From assembly GCA_018711775.1 (NCBI GenBank), contig DVHV01000090.1, forward strand, positions 1 to 14,722: a stretch of 14,722 bases of DNA, written 5' to 3'. Below, in pieces: positions 6,138 through 13,238 of this stretch. Numbering within the stretch: the first letter of the stretch is position 1; every line of letters begins with the position of its first letter. A program made the translations under genes and the position numbers. A model generated the notes under the pieces. That model was not told where the DNA came from. It worked only from the letters and a program-made list of their open reading frames with translations, and searched no databases. Source of the DNA: Candidatus Onthocola stercoravium. Its GTDB lineage: Bacteria > Bacillota_I > Bacilli_A > RF39 > UBA660.

Positions 6138-7006
6138 AAGAATATGGTGAAATTTTAGAAAATGTTGATTTAAAAAAATATAATACTTATGGTATTGGAG
6201 GATGTGCTAAATATGTAATTTACCCTTCATCAATTGCTAATTTACAAAAGTTACTTAAATACTTAGCAGATAAAAATATTTCTTGGTATGTCTTGGGAGG
6301 TGGATCAAATGTTATATTGCCTGATCAAGATTTTTCAGGAGCAATAATTAAACTAGATAAATTGGATAAGTATACGGTTGATCGTGATAAAGTTATAGTT
6401 GAAGCGGGTATCTCTTTAGCAAAATTTGTTAAGAATATGTTAGATGATGGTTATACTAATTATGGCTCTTTAATGGGAATTCCTGGTCTCCTTGGTGGAG
6501 CTATTCGTGGCAATGCTGGAGCATATGGCATAAATATATTTGATTATTTAATTAGTGTAACTATTATGGATGAGTTAGGAAATATTCGCAAACTAAAAAA
6601 AGATGATATTAAATATGATTATCGGGAAACGGAGTTTAAAAAGCAAAATATCATTATAATTGAAGCAGAATTTCAAGGTGTTAAAGGTGATGTTGCTCTT
6701 GAGTTAGATAATATTATAAAAAATGCTAAGAAACGTAAGAATACTCAACCTTTAGAATATAAAAACGCTGGTTCAGTTTTTAAAAATCCCCCGGGGCTTT
6801 CTGCTGGATATATGATTGAACATGCCGGTTTAAAAGGTATTACTATTGGTGGAGCCCAAGTATCAGAAAAACATGCAAATTTTATAATAAACTACAATAA
6901 TGCAACAAGTCATGATATAATAGGATTGATTGAACTTATTAAAAAAGAAGTGAAAAATAAATATAAAGTCGAATTGGTTTTAGAACAGCAACAAATCATT
7001 TGGTGA
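6134..7006 (+). CDS. murB: UDP-N-acetylenolpyruvoylglucosamine reductase MurB
   Basis: MurB reduces enolpyruvyl-UDP-GlcNAc with NADPH and FAD to UDP-MurNAc, the second committed step of peptidoglycan precursor synthesis in the cytoplasm. The 290-residue product shows the FAD-binding motifs NTYGIGG (17-23), VLGGGSNV (53-60) and GIPGLLGGAIRGNAGAYG (115-132), then YDYRET (161-166) and GSVFKNP (213-219) containing the proton-donor serine Ser214. The C-terminus reads LEQQQIIW; Glu284 is the likely catalytic glutamate, although the usual LExEVRxIG ending is altered, so this alignment is tentative. The length and short YR region suggest the type II (Gram-positive) form. Its ATG overlaps the murG stop by 4 nt. 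Confidence 0.95.
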   Translation: MKEYGEILENVDLKKYNTYGIGGCAKYVIYPSSIANLQKLLKYLADKNISWYVLGGGSNVILPDQDFSGAIIKLDKLDKYTVDRDKVIVEAGISLAKFVKNMLDDGYTNYGSLMGIPGLLGGAIRGNAGAYGINIFDYLISVTIMDELGNIRKLKKDDIKYDYRETEFKKQNIIIIEAEFQGVKGDVALELDNIIKNAKKRKNTQPLEYKNAGSVFKNPPGLSAGYMIEHAGLKGITIGGAQVSEKHANFIINYNNATSHDIIGLIELIKKEVKNKYKVELVLEQQQIIW

Positions 7007-7010
7007 TAAT

Positions 7011-7778
7011 ATGGAAAATAAAAAGGTAAGGAGAAAATTAAATAAAAAAGCTTTATTAGTTATTCTTTTAACATTATATTTAATTATAATGGCTTTTTAT
7101 TATGTATTTACTTTACCTATTAAAAATATTGATATTATTGGGAATAACTTAGTAACAGATGCTATGATTATTGAAGCCGCTGGTATCAAAGATTATCCGG
7201 ATATATTTAGGACAAGCAGTAAGAAGATTGTTAATAATGTTAAGAAATTAGATTTTATAGAAAATGTTAAAGTCAGTAAAAGTATTAATGGAACAATTAC
7301 AATAACGGTTTCGGAAGCTCAACCTTTGTTTTATAATATCCTAAATAAAAGCATAGCCCTTTCTAATGGTAAAGAAGTAGAAAAAAATGAAATAGATATT
7401 ATTGGTTTGCCAACACTTGTTAATTATGTACCCAGTGATATTTATGAAGAGTTAATCAATAAGATGAGCATGACAAATAAAGATGTTATTTCGTTAATCA
7501 GTGAAATAGAATATAGTCCAGATATTAAAGATGATGTTACTATCAATGATAGTAGATTTATATTACGAATGAGTGATGGCAATCATGTATATATCGATTT
7601 AGTTAACTTTGAAAATTTAGATAATTACAAAGTAATTTATTCTAGTTTAGATGAAAAGGGAGTATTACATTTAGATGGGGTGTATTCTGGAAATAATACG
7701 ATAACATTTACTTCTTTTGCAGCATTAGCAGCAAAAGAAAATAATGAAGAAGGTGAAGAAGATGAATTATCAGAATAA
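7011..7778 (+). CDS. ftsQ: Cell division protein FtsQ/DivIB
   Basis: This 255-residue bitopic division protein forms part of the FtsQ/DivIB-FtsL-FtsB (DivIC) divisome core. It has a basic cytoplasmic head (MENKKVRRKLNKK), one helix at about 14-34 and a POTRA domain at about 36-104 starting LPIKNIDIIGNNLVTDAMII, with the typical FIENVKVSKSINGTITITVSEAQP. A beta domain follows to about 235, and the tail is acidic (EEGEEDELSE). This architecture and the position after murB match divIB in the Bacillus dcw cluster. Sequence conservation in this family is low, but domain order and context agree. The DNA coding for the acidic tail also holds the Shine-Dalgarno of queH. It starts 4 nt after the murB stop. 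Confidence 0.92.
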   Translation: MENKKVRRKLNKKALLVILLTLYLIIMAFYYVFTLPIKNIDIIGNNLVTDAMIIEAAGIKDYPDIFRTSSKKIVNNVKKLDFIENVKVSKSINGTITITVSEAQPLFYNILNKSIALSNGKEVEKNEIDIIGLPTLVNYVPSDIYEELINKMSMTNKDVISLISEIEYSPDIKDDVTINDSRFILRMSDGNHVYIDLVNFENLDNYKVIYSSLDEKGVLHLDGVYSGNNTITFTSFAALAAKENNEEGEEDELSE

Positions 7779-8355
7779 AATGCAAGAGATTATTAATTCT
7801 TTAGATTATCGACCTAGATTATTGCTTCATAGCTGTTGTGGTCCTTGTTCAACTACTGTCCTTACTTTACTTGTTGAATTTTTCGATATTACAGTGTTGT
7901 ATTACAATCCAAATATCGAACCAATGGCAGAATATGAGCATCGAAAAAAAGAACAAATTAGATTTATAAAAGAGTTTAATAATGAACATATAAATTTTAT
8001 GGACTGTGATTACAACAATCAAGATTTTCGTAGAAAGGTTCAAGGATTAGAACAAGAAAGGGAAGGAGGAGCTAGATGTGCAGTTTGTTTTAAATTGCGT
8101 TTAAATTATACTGCATCACTAGCCAAAAAAGAAAATTTTGATTATTTTGGAACTACTCTAACAGTTAGTCCCCATAAAAATAGTGATATAATAAATAAAA
8201 TTGGTTCTTTATTGGAAAAAGAATATGGTGTAAAATATTTATATAGTGATTTTAAGAAAAAAGACGGTTATAAAAAAAGTGTTGAAATAAGTAAAAAATA
8301 CAATCTATACCGCCAAGATTATTGTGGATGTTTATTAGGGAGAAATAATATATGA
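7762..8355 (+). CDS. queH: Epoxyqueuosine reductase QueH
   Basis: QueH (formerly DUF208) reduces epoxyqueuosine to queuosine in tRNA, the last step of queuosine synthesis, as the non-B12 alternative to QueG. The 197-residue product carries the expected cysteines: LHSCCGPCS (Cys25, 26, 29), RCAVCFKLR (Cys106, 109) and DYCGC (Cys188, 190), matching an iron-sulfur and two-metal site. Also typical are YYNPNIEPMAEYEHR and FGTTLTVSPHKNSDIIN. The start is ATG 7762 with AAGGTG 6 nt upstream; an in-frame ATG at 7744 would add a lysine-rich hexapeptide and overlap that Shine-Dalgarno. It overlaps ftsQ by 17 nt and the next gene by 4 nt. No other queuosine gene is present here. Confidence 0.94.
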   Translation: MNYQNKMQEIINSLDYRPRLLLHSCCGPCSTTVLTLLVEFFDITVLYYNPNIEPMAEYEHRKKEQIRFIKEFNNEHINFMDCDYNNQDFRRKVQGLEQEREGGARCAVCFKLRLNYTASLAKKENFDYFGTTLTVSPHKNSDIINKIGSLLEKEYGVKYLYSDFKKKDGYKKSVEISKKYNLYRQDYCGCLLGRNNI

Positions 8356-8822
8356 CAAAAATTATGGAATATTGCGGTTTATTTTTATGGATAATTTATT
8401 TATATTTGTTTTTTAATCGCGAAATTGCTCGAAAAAACAAATATGTTAAAGAATATAATAAAGAATTAATTATTAAAAGACCATTTCATATCATCAGAAT
8501 CGATAGTTTGTTCTTTTTAATGGTATATTTAATATATAATGATTTTGCAGATAATAGGGTTTTACCTTATTTATATTTAATAATTGTTCTTACAAATATA
8601 GTATATGTAGTTTATGATATAGCTGATAATTATAAAAATTATAAAATTGATTCAAAAAAAGAATTAATATATTATTCTGGAGCAATTATTTTAGTAATTA
8701 TCGCCTTTGGCTATATGTTTATTAGTAAAAATCTTTTTAATACATGTACACTTACATTAGCCTTGAATTTATTAGTACCAATATATGTTTGGTTAATGAA
8801 TATAATACTAAAGAAAAAATAA
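8352..8822 (+). CDS. Unknown polytopic membrane protein
   Basis: This 156-residue protein has about five hydrophobic segments (7-22, 50-66, 69-90, 106-124, 130-150) separated by short lysine-rich loops. Its one longer hydrophilic loop (23-49) is basic and probably cytoplasmic, and the end is IILKKK. I recognise no family. The start overlaps queH by ATGA, which implies co-translation, but the neighbours do not explain its role. The sequence and overlap support a real gene; function cannot be inferred. Confidence 0.75.
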   Translation: MTKIMEYCGLFLWIIYLYLFFNREIARKNKYVKEYNKELIIKRPFHIIRIDSLFFLMVYLIYNDFADNRVLPYLYLIIVLTNIVYVVYDIADNYKNYKIDSKKELIYYSGAIILVIIAFGYMFISKNLFNTCTLTLALNLLVPIYVWLMNIILKKK

Positions 8823-8830
8823 TATTAAGC

Positions 8831-8859
8831 TTGATTTTTGTTAATAATAATGGTATTCT
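8831..8859 (+). promoter_or_regulatory. Promoter of the SipW-cognate/xer unit
   Basis: TTGATT (8831-8836), a 17-nt spacer and TATTCT (8854-8859) preceded by TGg (8851-8853). The predicted start is near 8866, about 28 nt before the ATG. No terminator separates it from the upstream cluster, so some read-through is likely. Confidence 0.6.
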
Positions 8860-8893
8860 TAAAATAGAGAATTAAAAGTAATGGGGAATAGTA

Positions 8894-9529
8894 ATGAATA
8901 AAAAATTAAAAAGAATAATAATGTTTACTTATATTTTACTATTAATTGTGATGATTTCTGGAGCAACGTATGCATATTTTACAATGATTGAAGTATCTTC
9001 AGTTTCACCACAAATTAAAACTCAAGCAGCAACAACAGAATGGTTAATTTTTAGCACCGGGGAACCAATTGAAATTATAGCAAACGAAGAAAATTTTGCT
9101 GAAGGTATGGGAAGTCTTACAGATAAAACTTATGGAAGTGTATTACTAAGAACAAATAATAATCAGTTTGTTAGCCACAATTATAAAATATTTTTAGAAA
9201 TTTCAGATAATGAATTTGTTTATACAACCGCAGACAATAAAGCTGAGTTATTATTAAAAGTAACAGATCCAGATGGAAACGAGATTACGGAAATTGAAGG
9301 ACTGAATTATGTAACTGTTAATGCTGGACAAGAAAAAGAATTGAGTGGTTTTGATTTAACTAATGCTTTGGGAAGATATTATTTTGCTAGTAATTATGAA
9401 ATTAGTACTGATCTTGAAACCCAAGATATTTGGAATGTCGAAGTAACATTTGTCAATTTAGATAGCGACCAAAATGCTAATGCTGGTAAGACATTAACAG
9501 GTAATATTCGTTTAGAAAAAGTAGTTTAA
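8894..9529 (+). CDS. Secreted protein with SipW-cognate (TasA/camelysin-type) signal peptide
   Basis: This 211-residue exported protein starts with MNKKLKRII, a hydrophobic core (about 9-22) and the box SGATYAYFT (22-30). That box marks substrates of the SipW-type signal peptidase, as in TasA and camelysin; cleavage is probable after Ala27. The mature part is predicted beta-rich (for example VLLRTNNNQFVSHNYKIFLE, LLLKVTDPDGNE, NVEVTFVNLDSD) with no cysteine, like TasA/CalY beta-sandwich matrix proteins. No LPxTG motif or C-terminal anchor is visible. No sipW gene lies in the window, so the protease would be encoded elsewhere. GGGGA precedes the ATG. It leads a three-gene unit. A surface or matrix fibre role is inferred only from the signal class. 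Confidence 0.8.
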   Translation: MNKKLKRIIMFTYILLLIVMISGATYAYFTMIEVSSVSPQIKTQAATTEWLIFSTGEPIEIIANEENFAEGMGSLTDKTYGSVLLRTNNNQFVSHNYKIFLEISDNEFVYTTADNKAELLLKVTDPDGNEITEIEGLNYVTVNAGQEKELSGFDLTNALGRYYFASNYEISTDLETQDIWNVEVTFVNLDSDQNANAGKTLTGNIRLEKVV

Positions 9530-9553
9530 ACGTATCATTTATGGAGGGTAATA

Positions 9554-9937
9554 ATGAATATTAATTTTTTGGATAATAATGGTTATCGTAAAGTTTATGA
9601 AAATGCGCAAAGAGATCTAATTGCAGAATACCGGGCTAATCATCCTGAGTTTAAAAACTTAAGTGATGCCGAAATAGCTCTAATGTGTCCTGTTTCACCA
9701 GAAGTATTTGACTTATATGCATCAAATATGTTGGCCAAAATTGAGGCTGAACTAAGTGAAATCAAAGACGAAATCCAAAGTAGTAAGAAACGTGCTTACA
9801 TAAATTATACAGACCGTGATAATAATTCTGATTTGGTATTTTTGAATATTCGCGAAAATAATTTGTATACTGATAAATATGATATTTTAAAGAGCATAAA
9901 AGCAGTTAGAGAAGCTTATGAAACAAGAGAACGTTAA
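9554..9937 (+). CDS. Conserved-looking soluble protein of unknown function
   Basis: This 127-residue, highly charged cytoplasmic protein has no membrane segment or signal. It begins MNINFLDNNGYRKVYENAQ, has RANHPEFKNLSDAEIALMC (28-46) and an alpha-helical, probably coiled-coil stretch at about 58-80 (MLAKIEAELSEIKDEIQSSK), and ends AVREAYETRER. I do not recognise the family. GGAGGG lies 9 nt before the ATG, which suggests efficient translation. Its 3' end overlaps the recombinase gene by 20 nt. The link to Xer recombination or to the secreted protein upstream is by position only. Confidence 0.75.
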   Translation: MNINFLDNNGYRKVYENAQRDLIAEYRANHPEFKNLSDAEIALMCPVSPEVFDLYASNMLAKIEAELSEIKDEIQSSKKRAYINYTDRDNNSDLVFLNIRENNLYTDKYDILKSIKAVREAYETRER

Positions 9938-10784
9938 TTTTTTAGAATATTTAAATAAGGAATTAAATTTTTCCCAAAATACTATAGACAGCTATCGTAA
10001 GGATTTAGCTGACTTTTTTTGCTTTTTAACTCAAAATAAAATAGCCTATTTAAAAATAAATCGCTTTGATATACGAGCCTATTTAAAACATTTAGATGAT
10101 TTAAATTTGAAAAATAGTACAATTGCCAGAAGAATAAGTGCCATTCGAAGCTTTTATAATTATTTGGTGAGTAAAGGAACTATCGAAAATAATATTTTTA
10201 ACAGTATTCGCAATCCTAAATTAGAAAAAAAACTCCCCAATTATTTAAGTTATGAAGAATTATCAAAAATATTAGATAATATTGACATAGATACTCCAAT
10301 TGGATTAAGAAACAGACTTATAATAGAAATGTTTTATGCAACAGGATGTCGAGTTAGTGAATTGATAAATATTAAAATGACAGATATAAATTTTTCAAAC
10401 AAATCAATAAAAATAATGGGAAAAGGAAGCAAAGAAAGAATAGTTTACTATGGTGATTATGCCAAAGATTATTTAGAGAAGTACTTAAAAACGGGTTTTA
10501 ATGAAAGTAGTAATTATTTATTCTTAAATGATAAAAAAAATAATATGAGTATTGCTGATGTTGAAGCAATTGTTAAAGATGTTGTTAAAAATATATCTTT
10601 AAAAACTCATGTTACTCCACATACTCTACGGCATACTTTTGCCACTCATTTACTTAACAATGGAGCAGATATTAAAAGTGTTCAGGAATTACTGGGCCAT
10701 GCTAGCCTTAATACCACTGGAATTTATACTCACGTCTCAAATGAACGTTTGAAAGAAGTTTATCTAAAAACTTTTAAAAGATAA
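9918..10784 (+). CDS. Tyrosine recombinase of the XerC/XerD family
   Basis: This 288-residue site-specific recombinase has an N-terminal SAM-like core-binding domain (about 5-88, with FLEYLNKELNFSQNTIDSYR) and a C-terminal catalytic domain. Active-site residues are Arg145 (ATGCRVSEL), Lys169 (MGKGSKER), His235 and Arg238 (PHTLRHTFATHLL), His261 (LLGHASLNTT) and the nucleophile Tyr270 (GIYTHVS). Length and motifs match housekeeping XerC/XerD, which resolve chromosome dimers at dif, rather than an integrase of a mobile element, and no att-like repeats or phage genes surround it. Whether it is XerC, XerD or a lone Xer cannot be decided here. The ATG lies inside the previous gene and its Shine-Dalgarno (AGAGAAG) is weak, so coupled translation is likely. 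Confidence 0.93.
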   Translation: MKQENVNFLEYLNKELNFSQNTIDSYRKDLADFFCFLTQNKIAYLKINRFDIRAYLKHLDDLNLKNSTIARRISAIRSFYNYLVSKGTIENNIFNSIRNPKLEKKLPNYLSYEELSKILDNIDIDTPIGLRNRLIIEMFYATGCRVSELINIKMTDINFSNKSIKIMGKGSKERIVYYGDYAKDYLEKYLKTGFNESSNYLFLNDKKNNMSIADVEAIVKDVVKNISLKTHVTPHTLRHTFATHLLNNGADIKSVQELLGHASLNTTGIYTHVSNERLKEVYLKTFKR

Positions 10785-10852
10785 AAAGGAAATTGATATA
10801 TTATCGCAATATATATAAGTAGATGGTAAAATTATGTCAATAATATTTGAAT

Positions 10853-10883
10853 TTGCTTTAGCTACAATATTATATGATATAAT
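10853..10883 (+). promoter_or_regulatory. Promoter of the second ABC/deacetylase operon
   Basis: TATAAT at 10878-10883 is preceded by TGa (10875-10877), a full extended -10; a weak TTGCTT lies at 10853-10858 (spacing 19). Transcription would start near 10890, beside the AGAGG Shine-Dalgarno, leaving a leader of under 10 nt. An alternative -10 is TATTAT at 10868-10873, which would give a longer leader. The 10785-10852 stretch holds only a 7-bp inverted repeat (10796-10814). Confidence 0.5.
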
Positions 10884-10898
10884 AAAAAAGAGGTAATT

Positions 10899-11786
10899 AT
10901 GGAATATATTTTAGAATGTAAAAATCTATGTAAATCATTTAGAAAAAAACAAATTTTAAAAGATGTATCATTTAAGGTAGCTCCCGGAGATATATTGGCT
11001 TTTATTGGCCCTAATGGTAGTGGCAAAACAACGACGATAAAGTTGATTTTGGGGTTGCAAAAAATCGATACTGGCATAGTGTTAATAAATGGATTTGATA
11101 TAACTAAAGAATATACCAAAGCGATAGCAAAAGTAGGATCTATTGTCGAAAATCCGGATTCTTATATGTATTTGACGGGGTGGCAAAACTTACGCATTAT
11201 TGCAAATTGTTATCCCAAAATTACTGATGAAAGAATTAAAGAAATTGTTAAATATGTTGGTTTAGAGCAACGAATTAATGACAAAGTGAGCAAGTATTCT
11301 TTAGGAATGCGCCAACGACTAGGAATAGCAGCTTCTCTTTTAAATGCTCCCAATGTTTTGATTTTAGATGAACCTACAAACGGTTTAGACCCTGAGGGAA
11401 TAAAGGATTTGCGCAATCTACTCAAAAAACTAGCTCAAGATGGGATGGGAATATTGATTTCTAGCCACAATCTTTCAGAATTAGAAAGTTTTTGTAACAA
11501 AGTGTGCATTATTGATAATGGTTCAATAGTTACATCAAGTAATGTTAAAGAATTAAAAAGCAATGCCAATAGAGTTATATTCAAGGTAAATGATACTTCT
11601 AATTTGCCGATTAAAGATGCTTATGAAGTTAAGAAAAATACTTTTGTTGTCAATGCTAAAGATGAAGAAGTGGCAGCTATAATTCGCAAGTTAGTTAAAA
11701 ACAAGATTGATATTTACGAAGTAAAAGAAGATGAATTAACATTAGAGGAAGCTTTTTTAAAGAAGACTGGGGGAAGACATGATTAA
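10899..11786 (+). CDS. ABC transporter ATP-binding protein (BcrA/lantibiotic-immunity-like)
   Basis: This 295-residue ATPase has Walker A GPNGSGKT (37-44), SIVENPDSY in place of a classical Q-loop (81-89, as in BcrA-type ATPases), signature YSLGMRQRLGIA (133-144), Walker B VLILDEP with D-loop NGLDPEG (153-167) and switch His190 in SSHNLSELE. A C-terminal extension of about 80 residues follows. The family powers export or immunity toward peptide antibiotics such as bacitracin or lantibiotics, but no such role is shown here. AGAGG lies just before the ATG. It overlaps the permease gene by 8 nt. Its promoter lacks the GTACTA palindrome of the first ABC operon, so it is probably controlled separately. 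Confidence 0.92.
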   Translation: MEYILECKNLCKSFRKKQILKDVSFKVAPGDILAFIGPNGSGKTTTIKLILGLQKIDTGIVLINGFDITKEYTKAIAKVGSIVENPDSYMYLTGWQNLRIIANCYPKITDERIKEIVKYVGLEQRINDKVSKYSLGMRQRLGIAASLLNAPNVLILDEPTNGLDPEGIKDLRNLLKKLAQDGMGILISSHNLSELESFCNKVCIIDNGSIVTSSNVKELKSNANRVIFKVNDTSNLPIKDAYEVKKNTFVVNAKDEEVAAIIRKLVKNKIDIYEVKEDELTLEEAFLKKTGGRHD

Positions 11787-13224
11787 ATTAATAAAAAATG
11801 AATTTTTTAAACTATTCCATAAATTAAGCACTTATATAATTCTTTTAATAGCTGTAGTTTTTGTTTTGATTACTAATATTATATATAAGCAATATGACCA
11901 ATTAAATTTAAATGTATATTATGAAGAAATAGATATTACTGAAGTAAACAATTTTATTAATAATTATGATCCAACAGTTGATAGCTTAGATGATTATGTT
12001 TACAATTTAGCTCTTTTAGATTGCTATAACTTATCCCATAGATATGATGCAAATAGTTGGCAATACCAAGTGTTTATGAATGACTATCTAGAACTAGATA
12101 CTGAATATTATCGCGAATTATATAGTTCAGATGGAAATTCTACCAAAGCAGAAGAACTAAACAAAGAGTTATTTAATATGCTCCAAGCTGTGTATACAAA
12201 TAATTGGCAATATTTTGCCGAAAAAGAAAAAAGCACCTTGGAAAATACTATTACGGAATATCAAGAAATTTTAGAAGAACCTAATTTAAGTGCTGCCGAG
12301 ACAAAAGAATATAATAAACAGTTATTTATTGCCTCTGCCGAACTCGAATTAGTAAATTATCGTTTAGACAATGATTTAATATATCAAGATGATTATTTGA
12401 ACCTAGCAATTAACGATATTAAATCAAATTTATATGCATTAGCTGATTATTATTATGAAGAAAATATAGATGCTTCTGAATATGAAGATGTAATTAAGGA
12501 TTATCATGAAAATAAGTATATATTAGAAGAAAAAATAGATACTAAAAATAGTAATACTTTAAGAAGTGTAATAATGAATTTTTTTACAGAATATTCATTT
12601 TTAATTCTAGTATTTACTATTATGATTGCTGGTAGTATCGTGAGCGATGAATTTAGTCGAGGAACAATTAAAAAACTTCTTACTGTTCCTCATAAAAGAT
12701 CCACAATTTTATGGTCAAAATATATTACGGTATTATTAACAATTCCTATTATCGTACTATTCCTTCTAATTTGTGAGTTAATCATCGGAGGATTAATTTT
12801 AGGTTTTGACTCTTTAAGTATCCCAGCTGTCATTTATAATATTTCACTTAACAAAATGGAAGTGTTAAACGTATTTAGCTATTTCTTCCTAACATTTTTA
12901 GCAAATTTACCACAGTTAATATTATTAGTGACTTTAGCATTTGCTTGTTCTACTATATTAAATAGTACAGCATTTGCCATTACAATTACTTTCTGTGGTA
13001 TTATCGCCGCAGAAATAATCAATGGCTTTGCCCTTGTATATAACATTAAATTACTTGATTATTTTGTTACAACCAATTGGGATTTTACACAATTTCTTTT
13101 TGGGGGAGATTCTATATTCGGTTTGTCTATAGGCTTTTCGGCATTAATATGTTTAACTTATTTAGTAATAATGCTAATAATTACATTTATTACCTTTATT
13201 TATAAAGATATAAAAAATGTTTAA
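11779..13224 (+). CDS. ABC-2-type permease with long extracytoplasmic insertion
   Basis: This 481-residue membrane partner of the preceding ATPase has a first helix at about 17-35, then about 225 residues (37-260) outside the membrane, then helices at about 270-290, 313-343, 365-393, 398-420 and 446-474. The external part is acidic, tyrosine-rich and largely helical, probably coiled coil (for example EKSTLENTITEYQEILEE). The cytoplasmic coupling region after the second helix reads SDEFSRGTIKKLLTVPHKRS, typical of BcrB/ABC-2 permeases. GGGGGA precedes the ATG, which overlaps the ATPase gene by 8 nt. The big external domain suggests contact with a wall or lipid-linked ligand; this is inference. 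Confidence 0.88.
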   Translation: MIKLIKNEFFKLFHKLSTYIILLIAVVFVLITNIIYKQYDQLNLNVYYEEIDITEVNNFINNYDPTVDSLDDYVYNLALLDCYNLSHRYDANSWQYQVFMNDYLELDTEYYRELYSSDGNSTKAEELNKELFNMLQAVYTNNWQYFAEKEKSTLENTITEYQEILEEPNLSAAETKEYNKQLFIASAELELVNYRLDNDLIYQDDYLNLAINDIKSNLYALADYYYEENIDASEYEDVIKDYHENKYILEEKIDTKNSNTLRSVIMNFFTEYSFLILVFTIMIAGSIVSDEFSRGTIKKLLTVPHKRSTILWSKYITVLLTIPIIVLFLLICELIIGGLILGFDSLSIPAVIYNISLNKMEVLNVFSYFFLTFLANLPQLILLVTLAFACSTILNSTAFAITITFCGIIAAEIINGFALVYNIKLLDYFVTTNWDFTQFLFGGDSIFGLSIGFSALICLTYLVIMLIITFITFIYKDIKNV

Positions 13225-13238
13225 TTGCTGGAGGTAGT

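Noticed and set aside
7744..7761. Longer QueH starting at ATG 7744
   Set aside because: The extension is translated from the Shine-Dalgarno of the ATG at 7762 and reads as a lysine-rich artefact.
10796..10814. Small palindrome after the xer gene as a dif site
   Set aside because: ATATATT/AATATAT around five bases does not resemble the 11-6-11 dif arms known in Firmicutes and is expected in AT-rich DNA.
10862..11425. Two - strand frames opposite the second ABC ATPase
   Set aside because: They lie antisense to conserved Walker and signature motifs and have no ribosome binding sites.
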